NCBI GenBank assembly: GCA_028697555.1
Contig: JAQVEX010000025.1
Coordinates: 1-37,522, forward strand
Source of the DNA: Lentimicrobiaceae bacterium
Lineage (GTDB): Bacteria > Bacteroidota > Bacteroidia > Bacteroidales > UBA4417
Direction: 5' to 3'
Length of the DNA stretch: 37,522 bases
The notes beneath the pieces were generated by a model that saw nothing but the letters and a program-made list of their open reading frames with translations, was not told where the DNA came from and searched no databases. This document shows, one piece after another, positions 7,947-15,675 of the stretch. The position numbers were made by a program, and so were the translations under genes. Numbering within the stretch: the stretch's first letter is position 1; every line of letters begins with the position of its first letter.

Positions 7947-9326
7947 CTATTTTATCATCAAACTCAAGCCACATCTTACACTCAAATTGTCTTCCAAAAA
8001 CACATTTCCCATAACCCAACCTTTTGATTTTGCATCTAACTCAATATAAGGCTGCAAATACCCCATTGGATAGGAACCTCTAATGCTAAGCATTCCGCCT
8101 AAACTGGCTTCTTTGGTCGTAAAAGACTGGTTTTTGGGCTGTGTCCAGAGCATACCTCTACCGCTAATCAAAAATTTGTTATTTAGTAGTGGCTTATCTA
8201 TTATTGCACCTTCTATTCCAAAAAACGATGAATTGTAGTTATTATAGTTGTGAAGTGCGAAAAAGAAGTTATTTTTCGGTGTTTTATAAAAAATATCAAG
8301 ACTAATATCGTTACCAAAGGGAGTTAGCAGGTGCCTGACTGCAAAACTTCCGTAGTAGTTTCCTTGTTCAGAAGATTTGAGCTTGAATTTTGGAAAACCA
8401 ACTAAATGTGGAGATAGTATATTTAGCCATTGCAAATTTCCTTGTCTTTGTAGATATTTAAGTTCTTCGTCGCTGAGTTCTGAGGGTTTTATATAACGAT
8501 TGATACCCACACCCGAAGGATGAACTCCCCTATCTTCATATGGTCTGTCGGGGTTGAATAAGGCGTTTACCCACGTGGTAAAGTCGGAACCCGTAAAATC
8601 ACGTTTAGATATGTCTGAACCCTCATTTTCGTTTGATTCGTCAATTAATTTGTCAAAAACTTCTGCATTGCCCGAATTTCTGACATAAAAAATATTGCTC
8701 ATGGTACTTAACCAGTAAAAAGGAGCATGTGGCAAATCCTGATTATAATAAAAATCGTTTTTCTGTAAAGTCTGAATTTGGTGATATTGCCCTTCTAAAC
8801 CTGCTGTCTGAAGTCTTATAAAATCATAAGTATGATTGTCCGATAGGCGAATTAAATCCTCATCCTTGACCTTTCTTACAGAAACAGTTGCTTGCCCAAA
8901 AGGAAAAGTGTTCATATCGTTAAAACTGTTAATTTCTCTCCTTGTCATAACAGCCCTATGATATTCCTCGTGAAGCCAACCATAACCAAAAGGAACATAA
9001 GATGTAAAAATATCAAATCCTGCAGCAATGCAATAATTATATAAAATTCTTAGAAACTCATTTTTTGTCTTGACCATTTTTTTTATTCCATAATGTGCTG
9101 ACGAATACAGATTGTTTGACATAGCCAAAGATTGCTGCATGCTTGGATTGGCAAAGCCGGTAAAAAAATTACCTCTTATATTAGTTGCATAACACTGATA
9201 TGGCAGGTCTATTAATGGAAAATCTAAAATAAGTCCTACTGTATCGGCGTTGTTTTGTGTTTGTGCCAAACTAGCCTGTTTAAAAAACAAAAGCACAAAT
9301 ATGAATATCAATATTCTTGTTTTCAT
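7947..9326 (-). CDS. Envelope protein with HEEYH motif, unknown family
   Basis: This 459-residue protein has a signal peptide (MKTRILIFIFVLLFFKQASLAQ) and so is exported. At residues 119-123 it carries HEEYH inside GYGWLHEEYHRAVM, a fit to the HExxH zinc-site pattern. A hydrophobic stretch precedes it (YCIAAGFDIFTSYVPFGYG). The last ~150 residues alternate hydrophobic and polar residues with aromatic ends (for example YGSFAVRHLLTPFGNDISL, and a final aromatic-poor strand ending SVRCGLSLMIK), which suggests outer-membrane beta strands. I do not recognise a named family. The combination of a possible metal site and a beta-rich tail could mean an envelope metalloprotease, but the HExxH match may be accidental. 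It is monocistronic by spacing. Confidence 0.75.
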   Translation of the reverse strand: MKTRILIFIFVLLFFKQASLAQTQNNADTVGLILDFPLIDLPYQCYATNIRGNFFTGFANPSMQQSLAMSNNLYSSAHYGIKKMVKTKNEFLRILYNYCIAAGFDIFTSYVPFGYGWLHEEYHRAVMTRREINSFNDMNTFPFGQATVSVRKVKDEDLIRLSDNHTYDFIRLQTAGLEGQYHQIQTLQKNDFYYNQDLPHAPFYWLSTMSNIFYVRNSGNAEVFDKLIDESNENEGSDISKRDFTGSDFTTWVNALFNPDRPYEDRGVHPSGVGINRYIKPSELSDEELKYLQRQGNLQWLNILSPHLVGFPKFKLKSSEQGNYYGSFAVRHLLTPFGNDISLDIFYKTPKNNFFFALHNYNNYNSSFFGIEGAIIDKPLLNNKFLISGRGMLWTQPKNQSFTTKEASLGGMLSIRGSYPMGYLQPYIELDAKSKGWVMGNVFLEDNLSVRCGLSLMIK

Positions 9327-9377
9327 TTTATTTGTTTTTTAATATTATCTCAATTGGTATTCAATTATTTACAATTG

Positions 9378-9412
9378 CAAATATAATTATTTTTTTGTAA
9401 GATATAAACAAA
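9378..9412 (-). promoter_or_regulatory. Candidate promoter of the HEEYH protein gene
   Basis: On the minus strand, TATATTTG (9385-9378) has a TTTG at 9412-9409, a 23-base separation, slightly longer than usual. It lies about 50 bases before the ATG at 9326. Confidence 0.45.
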
Positions 9413-9442
9413 GTTTTGGTTTATCCAACCATGCTTTATTTC

Positions 9443-10363
9443 TTAATAGTAACTTCTCGGATTGATTTTCATCGTAGGTTTTCTGAGTTTATCTTTCAAG
9501 TTAATATCAACCATCCATTGCTTTTTATCAAGAACTAATTCTTGTATAAAATACTCTATTTCGGGCAAAAACTCTTTCATTGGGTAGCTGGCAACTTCGT
9601 GACCAATGCCTTCCATTGAATAGAAAACGTACGGATAACCTTGCTTTCTGAATTGCTTTGCCAAAGATTTGGAACCAAACATTCCTAACCTAAAGACTCG
9701 GATTTGCTTGTAAGGAACCATATTGTCGCCACTACCATGGAAAAACAGCGTGGGAGCAGGATTTATTATGTACGATGGCTTGCCTTCTTTGCTGAAAATA
9801 GCTCCGGCATAAGAAATTACACCTGCGTATTGAAACGATTGTGGAAGTACGCTTGCCGATTCTTTTTGATTGCGTTTTTCGTAATCGGCTTGCAAAACAG
9901 TAATAGCTCCCGCACTTGAACCGCTGATAATTATTTTGCTTGTATCGATATTTAACTCGTCGGCGTGTTCTATCAAATAATCCGTTGCCGAGTACAAATC
10001 TGCAACTGCTATATCAATAGAGTTTAGCAAGGGTTTGTAATTAAAAATACCAGGAACTTTTTGATTCTTCATTCCCAATCGGTAATCGATTGATACCACT
10101 TTAAAACCTCTTTCGGCAAAATACTGAAAGTAATCGTTGTAATATTCGGCATCTCGTGTACCCTCTTTAAAACCTCCGCCAAAAACAAAAATCAGACAGG
10201 GTTGCTGGGTGCTATAAATAGAATCGAAAGAACAAACATCCATTTTGAGTTCTTGTCCGTCTTTAACGGCAAAAACATGTGTGCTTTTTGTAATCTGAGC
10301 CGAAGCGGAAAATAGCGAAAAGAAAAAGAGTAAGGGAATAAGTAAAATCTTGTATCTGTTCAT
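9443..10363 (-). CDS. Secreted alpha/beta hydrolase (esterase-like)
   Basis: The 306-residue product has a signal peptide (MNRYKILLIPLLFFFSLFSA, cleavage near SAQ). It has the alpha/beta hydrolase layout: FVFGGGF at residues 59-65 as the oxyanion loop (HGGG-like with Phe replacing His), ISGSSAGA with the likely nucleophile Ser150, SGDNMVP with Asp213, and GIGHEV with His255. It resembles BD-FAE/acetyl-esterase type proteins that deacylate sugars or short esters. Export to the periplasm or beyond fits breakdown of polymers. The substrate is not evident. It stands alone; the next gene is divergent. Confidence 0.85.
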   Translation of the reverse strand: MNRYKILLIPLLFFFSLFSASAQITKSTHVFAVKDGQELKMDVCSFDSIYSTQQPCLIFVFGGGFKEGTRDAEYYNDYFQYFAERGFKVVSIDYRLGMKNQKVPGIFNYKPLLNSIDIAVADLYSATDYLIEHADELNIDTSKIIISGSSAGAITVLQADYEKRNQKESASVLPQSFQYAGVISYAGAIFSKEGKPSYIINPAPTLFFHGSGDNMVPYKQIRVFRLGMFGSKSLAKQFRKQGYPYVFYSMEGIGHEVASYPMKEFLPEIEYFIQELVLDKKQWMVDINLKDKLRKPTMKINPRSYY

Positions 10364-10468
10364 TGTATTGTTGTTTGATGTGTTTTATATGTTTTGTTTT
10401 CAAATTGCTAAGGTATAATTATTTTCGTCTTTACTTGTATAAAAACACGAAAATATTTTGTATTTTTA

Positions 10469-10476
10469 TACCTTTG
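10469..10476 (+). promoter_or_regulatory. Candidate -7 box for small membrane protein
   Basis: TACCTTTG matches TAnnTTTG, 51 bases before the ATG at 10528. No good -33 element is seen. Confidence 0.45.
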
Positions 10477-10527
10477 CGGAAAATATGTATAAAGCAATTA
10501 GTATCTTACACTAAAAATAAATATTTT

Positions 10528-10818
10528 ATGACAAATTCCAAAAAATCGATTTTCGCAAAAAAAATGAAGACGTATGCTATTGCATTCTTTGTATTGTTGT
10601 CTATTTGGATAGTTTTGGCTTTTTTCAAATTCCAGTATAGCGAATATGTAGAAGCGATTATATGTGTGGCTATGGCTTTAACTTTTGTTCTAACAGGCTA
10701 CTTTGGAGCAAAAATGCAACTAGAAAAAGGCAAAAACAGTTCTGCACTTATAGTAATGTTTGTCACAGGCTATATGTTTTGTAGAATCCTTGAAAGGGCT
10801 ATGAATTTATTATTTTAG
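10528..10818 (+). CDS. Small membrane protein, unknown function
   Basis: The 97-residue product has a basic N-terminus (MTNSKKSIFAKKMKTY) followed by three predicted membrane segments, at about residues 16-33, 39-58 and 72-90. The ATG at 10528 is chosen over a longer open frame from 10363 because a -7 box lies between the two and the upstream residues look non-coding. No family is recognised. It is flanked by the divergent hydrolase gene and a terminator, so it is probably transcribed alone. Confidence 0.65.
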   Translation: MTNSKKSIFAKKMKTYAIAFFVLLSIWIVLAFFKFQYSEYVEAIICVAMALTFVLTGYFGAKMQLEKGKNSSALIVMFVTGYMFCRILERAMNLLF

Positions 10819-10838
10819 ACTAAAGCTACAGAAGTACT

Positions 10839-10875
10839 AAACTCCTTTTCTTTATCTCGGAAAGGAGTTTTTTAT
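10839..10875 (+). terminator. Intrinsic terminator after small membrane protein
   Basis: Arms AAACTCCTTT (10839-10848) and AAAGGAGTTT (10861-10870) pair perfectly, and a run of T follows. It separates the small membrane protein gene from the M16 peptidase gene. Confidence 0.8.
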
Positions 10876-10919
10876 ATCAAAAAGGATAATTAATTAGCAC
10901 TTTATACGTTATTTTTACG

Positions 10920-10927
10920 TAGTTTTG
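10920..10927 (+). promoter_or_regulatory. Candidate -7 box of the M16 peptidase gene
   Basis: TAGTTTTG matches TAnnTTTG and lies 86 bases before the ATG at 11014. A -33 TTG is not visible, so confidence is limited. Confidence 0.4.
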
Positions 10928-11013
10928 TAACTTCTTTAATTAATATTGTCATATAAGCGAAATTAAAAAACTATAGAAAATATATTAAATTTAACACAAC
11001 CAATAAGTTTCTT

Positions 11014-13902
11014 ATGAGATTACAAGCAAAACCCTTATGTATTTTATTATTCTTGTTGCCACTTTTTGCAATTAACATTGCTAAGGCTCAAGTAAGCAAT
11101 AACGTCCGCGAATACAAACTTGCAAACGGACTTACGGTAATTTTAGACGAAAATCACGATAAACCCGAAGTCTTTGGTATGGTTTCGGTAAAAGCTGGCG
11201 GAAAAAACGACCCCGCCGATGCAACCGGAATGGCTCACTATCAAGAGCATATGCTTTTTAAAGGTACCGAAACCTTAGGCACCACCGATTGGGAAAAAGA
11301 AAAACCGCATATAGACCGTATTTTTGAACTATACGACCAATTGGGAAAAACCAAGGATGAAAACGAACGCAAGGAAATTCAAAGCAAAATAAACGAAGAG
11401 TCGATAAAAGCTAACAAATACGCAATACCCAACGAACTTTGGAACTTGATTAACGAAATGGGTGGAACCATGATGAATGCAGGTACCGGACCTGACTACA
11501 CCGTTTATTACAACATGTTTCCGTCGAACCAAATATTAAAATGGTTGGATTTATACGCACATCGTTTTATTGACCCTGTTTTTCGTAGCTTTCAGGCTGA
11601 ACTGGAAGTCGTTTACGAAGAAAAAAACCTTTACAACGACATGTTCCAAACCGGATTTTTAGAAGAGTTTCAAAAACATTTTTTCAAAAATCACCCTTAC
11701 GGTCAACAGACACTTATAGGCACAATTGAAGATTTGAAAAATCCATCGTTGACAAAAATGTACGAATTTTTCAAAACCTATTACGTACCCAACAATATGG
11801 CGTTGATACTTGTCGGAGATTTTAATTCGGAAGAAATAATGCCCATAATTGAAGAGAAATTTGGAAAATGGATACCCGGCGAAGTTCCTGAACCAACAGT
11901 TTGGAAAGAAGCTCCATTTAATGGTCGTGAGTTCTATGAAGCCAAACTCACACCTATAAGAATAGGTATGCTCGGATATAGAGCTCCATCGGTAATAGAT
12001 GAGGATTATGTTAAAACAGAAGTGATGATAAATTTATTAAACAACAGCTACTCTACAGGCGTGTTGGATAAACTAACAGACGACGGCAAGTTGTTGGCTG
12101 CTAATGCAGTTCCCATGCCTTATCAAGACCATGGAGCTGTTGCAATAATTTATGTTCCAAAACTAGTAGGTCAAAAGTTCAGCAGTGCTGAAAAAATCAT
12201 TCTCGATGAAATTGAAAAAATAAAAAAAGGCGAATTTGATGTTGAAACGCTTGAAAGCATCAAAAAGAACAAATACATCTCTTTTGTCAGCAACATGGAA
12301 AATAACTCCAATAGAGCTTTGGGATACAGTGGTTATTTCACAGTAGGGAAACCAGTCAGCGATTATTATAAATATCCAGATAAAGTAAAAGCCTTGACCA
12401 AAGAAGATATTGTTAATATAGCTTGTGAAATATTCGGCGACAACTATCTTTCGTTCAACTCAAAAATGGGCTTTCCTAAGAAAGAGAAAATTGAAAAGCC
12501 CGGATTTAAGCCCTTAACTACCAATACAAACGTACGTAGCGAGTACGCACAACACTTAGATAATGTTAAAACGTTAGAACCAACTTTTAATATTATAGAT
12601 TTCGACAAGGATATTGAACGAGTATCTGTTTCCAATGGCGTTGAATTGCTGAAAGTAGAAAATCACGTTAATGATATATTCTCGTTGACATTTGAATACA
12701 AAGTTGGAGAAGCCGAAATCCCACTTTTGACCTATGCAACACAGGCGGTTAATTTTTGCGGAGCAGGAGATTTATCACTAGACGAGCTAAAAAATGAGTT
12801 TGCAAAAATAGGTACTACGTTTAGTGCACAGTCGACCAGAACATCGACTATTATTGATATTAAAGGAGAAGAAGAAAGCCTTGAAAGGACAATTGAGCTG
12901 ATTGGACTTTTGATTGATAAGCCAACACTTGAACAATCGAAGATTAAAACCATAATTGAAGGCGAACTAACAGAACGTAAAATGGAACGCTCCGAACCCG
13001 ATGCTGTTGCCAACGCACTGTTGAACTACTCATTATACGGAGATAAATCGGAGTATATCGACAGATTGTCAACTAAAGAAGTGAAAAAACTGCAAGCTCC
13101 TGATGTGGTTGACGCCTTCAAAAAGGCTACAACCTATAACCTTCAAGTTCGCTTTACAGGTAAATCATCTGCAGAAGATCTTTCCGAAATGATAAGAAAA
13201 TACGTTCCTTTGCAAGAAACACCTTTGACCGACAAGCACGAATTGGATAAGCCACGAAAAAGATATTCGGAAAACACAATATTGTTTGTCAATAAGCCAA
13301 AGGCTCGTCAAAGCAAGATGTTCTTTTATCTTAACGGCAATTTGTTCTCGCCCGAGAAAGCCGTTGAAATTGAAGCTTTCAACGAGTATATTGGCGGTGG
13401 CTTCAACGGACTTATTCTTCAAGAAATCAGAGAATACCGCTCGTTGGCTTATGGTGCAGGCGGAAATTTCAGTCTTCCGAAAGAGTTTGGAAAACCTTAC
13501 GATTTCTTTGGTTACGTCGGTACCCAAGCTGATAAAACACTTACTGCAATGGAAGTGTTTACTTCGTTAATCAGAGAAATGCCGCAAAAACCCGAACGTA
13601 CCGATATGATTCGCAACTATCTTGAGCTTTCGTCACAGACCAAAAGACCTGGTTTTAGAGGACTTGCCAATTCCGTCGAAAATTGGAAACGTTTAGGATA
13701 CAAAAACGACCCAATAACCGTTAAGTTAGACGGATACAAAAATCTGACTTGGGAGACTATCAACAATTTCTATATCAACAAAGTAAAAGACAAACCAATG
13801 GTTTATATGATTGTTGGCGACAAAAAACAAATTGATATGAAAGAGTTGGCTAAATACGGAAAAGTTATAGAAATTAAAGAAAAGAGTTTGTATAGGAAAT
13901 AA
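11014..13902 (+). CDS. Secreted M16 family (insulinase/pitrilysin) peptidase
   Basis: The 962-residue protein begins with a signal peptide (MRLQAKPLCILLFLLPLFAI..AKAQ). It has the inverted zinc site of the M16 family, HYQEH at residues 75-79 in GMAHYQEHMLFKG. The third ligand is expected in VVYEEKNLYND near residues 199-209; the gap is longer than in mitochondrial MPP because of a charged helical insert at about 90-145. The second half (from ~530) repeats the fold without the zinc site and has a late GGGFNGLILQEIREYRSLAYG segment, the usual R/Y motif of the inactive half. Together they form a single-chain clamshell. Likely role: degradation of exported peptides in the periplasm. A palindrome of the REP type sits just after the stop. 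Confidence 0.92.
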   Translation: MRLQAKPLCILLFLLPLFAINIAKAQVSNNVREYKLANGLTVILDENHDKPEVFGMVSVKAGGKNDPADATGMAHYQEHMLFKGTETLGTTDWEKEKPHIDRIFELYDQLGKTKDENERKEIQSKINEESIKANKYAIPNELWNLINEMGGTMMNAGTGPDYTVYYNMFPSNQILKWLDLYAHRFIDPVFRSFQAELEVVYEEKNLYNDMFQTGFLEEFQKHFFKNHPYGQQTLIGTIEDLKNPSLTKMYEFFKTYYVPNNMALILVGDFNSEEIMPIIEEKFGKWIPGEVPEPTVWKEAPFNGREFYEAKLTPIRIGMLGYRAPSVIDEDYVKTEVMINLLNNSYSTGVLDKLTDDGKLLAANAVPMPYQDHGAVAIIYVPKLVGQKFSSAEKIILDEIEKIKKGEFDVETLESIKKNKYISFVSNMENNSNRALGYSGYFTVGKPVSDYYKYPDKVKALTKEDIVNIACEIFGDNYLSFNSKMGFPKKEKIEKPGFKPLTTNTNVRSEYAQHLDNVKTLEPTFNIIDFDKDIERVSVSNGVELLKVENHVNDIFSLTFEYKVGEAEIPLLTYATQAVNFCGAGDLSLDELKNEFAKIGTTFSAQSTRTSTIIDIKGEEESLERTIELIGLLIDKPTLEQSKIKTIIEGELTERKMERSEPDAVANALLNYSLYGDKSEYIDRLSTKEVKKLQAPDVVDAFKKATTYNLQVRFTGKSSAEDLSEMIRKYVPLQETPLTDKHELDKPRKRYSENTILFVNKPKARQSKMFFYLNGNLFSPEKAVEIEAFNEYIGGGFNGLILQEIREYRSLAYGAGGNFSLPKEFGKPYDFFGYVGTQADKTLTAMEVFTSLIREMPQKPERTDMIRNYLELSSQTKRPGFRGLANSVENWKRLGYKNDPITVKLDGYKNLTWETINNFYINKVKDKPMVYMIVGDKKQIDMKELAKYGKVIEIKEKSLYRK

Positions 13903-13914
13903 ATATTATATCTT

Positions 13915-13950
13915 ATCACTAGCGATGCCTTTAAAGGCATCGCTAGTGAT
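13915..13950. repeat. 36-bp perfect palindrome, REP copy A
   Basis: The 18-base arm ATCACTAGCGATGCCTTT is followed directly by its exact reverse complement. A near copy lies at 15552-15591, so the pair brackets the thi4-thiE unit. The hairpin may also end transcription of the M16 gene, though no T-run follows. Confidence 0.85.
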
Positions 13951-14006
13951 GTATGTTAATTTATCTTAAAAGACGAGTGTTATTTCTTTGATTTAGAAAT
14001 GTTGCA

Positions 14007-14014
14007 TAATTTTG
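14007..14014 (+). promoter_or_regulatory. Candidate -7 box of the thi4 unit
   Basis: TAATTTTG matches TAnnTTTG; a TTTG at 13987-13990 is 16 bases upstream, a little short for the -33 element. Transcription would begin near 14020, directly before the TPP aptamer. Confidence 0.55.
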
Positions 14015-14022
14015 CATGAAAT

Positions 14023-14133
14023 AAATCGGGGTGCCTATAATCGGCTGAGATCATACCCTTGAACCTGATCGGGATAATACCTGCGTAGGAAAATGAGAAG
14101 AATCTACTTTTCAACGGTTTGATACCCCAATTT
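14023..14133 (+). promoter_or_regulatory. TPP riboswitch before thi4
   Basis: The conserved thiamin-box segments are readable in order: GGGGTGCC (14028-14035), GGCTGAGATCATACCC (14043-14058), TTGAACCTGATC and ATAATACCTGCGTAGG (14074-14089). These are the aptamer parts that bind thiamin diphosphate. No T-run terminator follows. Instead ACCCCAATTT (14124-14133) can pair with AAATCGGGGT (14023-14032) at 9 of 10 positions, which would break the aptamer, so it may act by an alternative fold. Expected effect: lower expression of thi4 and thiE when thiamin diphosphate is plentiful. Confidence 0.92.
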
Positions 14134-14166
14134 TATTTTAGTATTAACTTATAAAAACAAATAAAA

Positions 14167-14937
14167 ATGGAACAAATGGTATCAGCAGGAATTATAGATT
14201 CCTATTTCAAAAAACTCAAAAATCATTTATCAGTTGATGTTGCAATTGTCGGAGGCGGACCTTCCGGAATGGTTGCATCGTATTACCTTGCTAAGAAAGG
14301 TTTAAAAGTGGCTCTGTACGAACGCAAACTTGCACCAGGTGGTGGAATGTGGGGCGGTGCTATGATGTTTAACGAGATTGTTGTACAAAAAAATGCACTT
14401 CATATTTTAGACGAACTTGAAATAACCTACAAACATTACGAAGACGACTATTATACCATGGATTCCGTGCATGCTACATCGTCGCTCATATATCACGCTA
14501 CTAAAGCTGGAGCTATCATGTTTAACTGTACTTCGGTTGAAGATGTGGTTTTTTTAGACAATAAAGTTGCCGGTTTGGTAATAAACTGGGCACCTATCCA
14601 TCGTGAAGGTCTTCATGTTGACCCACTCGTTGTTATGGCAAAAGCTGTTATTGACGGAACAGGACACGATTGTGATGTTGCACGCACATTGGAACGCAAA
14701 AACGATATTAAACTATTCACTGAAACAGGAAAGGTCGTTGGAGAAAGATCCCTTTCGGTAGATGAAGCTGAACGTACTACCGTGGAAAATACCAAAGAGA
14801 TATTCCCCGGACTATATGTCTCGGGAATGGCAGCTAACGGCGTAAGTGGCGGTTTCAGAATGGGACCTATTTTTGGCGGTATGTTGCTTTCGGGTAAAAA
14901 AGTAGCTGAACTTATTGCAGATAAACTTTTGAAATAA
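14167..14937 (+). CDS. thi4: Sulfide-dependent thiazole synthase (Thi4)
   Basis: The 256-residue protein is a Thi4-family enzyme that makes the ADP-linked thiazole of thiamin from NAD, glycine and a sulfur source. A dinucleotide-binding motif VGGGPSGMVASYYLAKKG spans residues 28-45, followed by YERKLAPGGGMWGG with its glycine-rich loop at 58-64, then FRMGPIFGGMLLSGKK near the end. The position that is the sacrificed Cys in yeast Thi4 (before MDP) is His150 here, in GLHVDP. Established knowledge: Thi4 enzymes with His at this site, as in methanogens, use free sulfide and turn over many times. This fits an anaerobic, sulfide-exposed organism. It is controlled by the TPP riboswitch upstream and is one base from the thiE-like gene. 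Confidence 0.93.
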   Translation: MEQMVSAGIIDSYFKKLKNHLSVDVAIVGGGPSGMVASYYLAKKGLKVALYERKLAPGGGMWGGAMMFNEIVVQKNALHILDELEITYKHYEDDYYTMDSVHATSSLIYHATKAGAIMFNCTSVEDVVFLDNKVAGLVINWAPIHREGLHVDPLVVMAKAVIDGTGHDCDVARTLERKNDIKLFTETGKVVGERSLSVDEAERTTVENTKEIFPGLYVSGMAANGVSGGFRMGPIFGGMLLSGKKVAELIADKLLK

Positions 14938-14938
14938 T

Positions 14939-15553
14939 ATGGAAAATTTTGGAACATATATCATTCTTACAAAACCGCAACTTCCTTATACAACAATAGC
15001 TGAAAAATGTGTTGAAGCCGGTATAAAAATGTTGCAATTGCGTGAAAAGCACTTGTCTGACAGGGAATTAGTGCAAATTGGACGAGATATTCGCTCAATA
15101 ACCAAAGGCAGCGAAACAAGTTTTGTTATCAACGACAGACCTGATATTGCCGTGCTTTGCGATGCCGATTACTTACATCTTGGTCAAGACGACATTACGA
15201 TAGAAGATGCTCGGAAAATTGTGGGAAATATGAAAATTGGACTTTCAACCCACTCCATTGAGCAAGCAAGAGATGCCTTGACTAAAAATCCGGATTATAT
15301 TGGATTTGGTCCTATCTACCCGACAAATGCAAAGGCAAAACCCGACAAACCTGTTGGAACAGAACTATTGAAAGAAGTCCTGTCTTTCGCTGCAGTCCCC
15401 GTAGTTGCTATTGGAGGCATTTTCCCCGAAAACATAAACGAAGTGATTGATGCAGGAGCCAAAAACATTGCAATGGTAAGGTATTTTATGCAGACATCTG
15501 ATTTTACACAAAGGGTAAATAAGATAAATCGGATGTTGAATAAGACTTATTAG
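14939..15553 (+). CDS. ThiE/TenI-like thiamin phosphate synthase, divergent
   Basis: The 204-residue TIM-barrel protein keeps most ThiE motifs: QLREK (33-37), INDR (64-67), HLGQDD (80-85), GLSTHS (101-106), GFGPIYPT (122-129) and AIGGI (157-161). The final phosphate-binding strand is changed: where ThiE normally has GVAVVSAI, here it reads NIAMVRYF (176-183), replacing the Ser by Arg. The second ThiE in this window (21098-21736) keeps the standard form. It may still be a thiamin phosphate synthase joining pyrimidine and thiazole, or a TenI-like relative; a thiazole tautomerase would not obviously be needed with Thi4. It starts one base after the thi4 stop and shares its riboswitch. A REP palindrome begins at its stop codon. 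Confidence 0.8.
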   Translation: MENFGTYIILTKPQLPYTTIAEKCVEAGIKMLQLREKHLSDRELVQIGRDIRSITKGSETSFVINDRPDIAVLCDADYLHLGQDDITIEDARKIVGNMKIGLSTHSIEQARDALTKNPDYIGFGPIYPTNAKAKPDKPVGTELLKEVLSFAAVPVVAIGGIFPENINEVIDAGAKNIAMVRYFMQTSDFTQRVNKINRMLNKTY

Positions 15554-15591
15554 CTCACTGGCGATGCCTTTAAAGGCATCGCTAGTGAGCT
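15552..15591. repeat. Palindrome, REP copy A2
   Basis: Arms 15552-15571 and 15572-15591 pair except for one G-T. The core GCGATGCCTTTAAAGGCATC is identical to that of 13915-13950. The outermost bases differ, so the flanks diverged while keeping the stem. Confidence 0.85.
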
Positions 15592-15610
15592 CATCAAAAA
15601 TTATATTTAT

Positions 15611-15650
15611 TCAATTGCCGTGCCTTGAAAGACACGGCAATTGATATTTT
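15611..15650 (+). repeat. Palindrome with C-A bulge, REP family B
   Basis: Arms TCAATTGCCGTG (15611-15622) and CACGGCAATTGA (15633-15644) pair perfectly; the inner CTT/AAG pairs too, with a C-A mismatch between them. A T-rich run follows on the plus strand, so it may also terminate the thi4 unit. It resembles 16849-16884. Confidence 0.8.
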
Positions 15651-15675
15651 TTATTAAGCTTTAGCACAAAATTAT

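Noticed and set aside
10363..10527. Longer start for the small membrane protein
   Set aside because: A -7 box lies inside and the encoded residues are Cys/Phe/Tyr-rich without family likeness.
13915..15591. Composite transposon carrying thi4
   Set aside because: The palindromes are short REP types, no target duplication was found outside them and no transposase lies between them.
15552..15591. Pure intrinsic terminator
   Set aside because: No T-run follows, and a near copy lies at 13915, so it is better described as a repeat, though it may also affect transcript ends.
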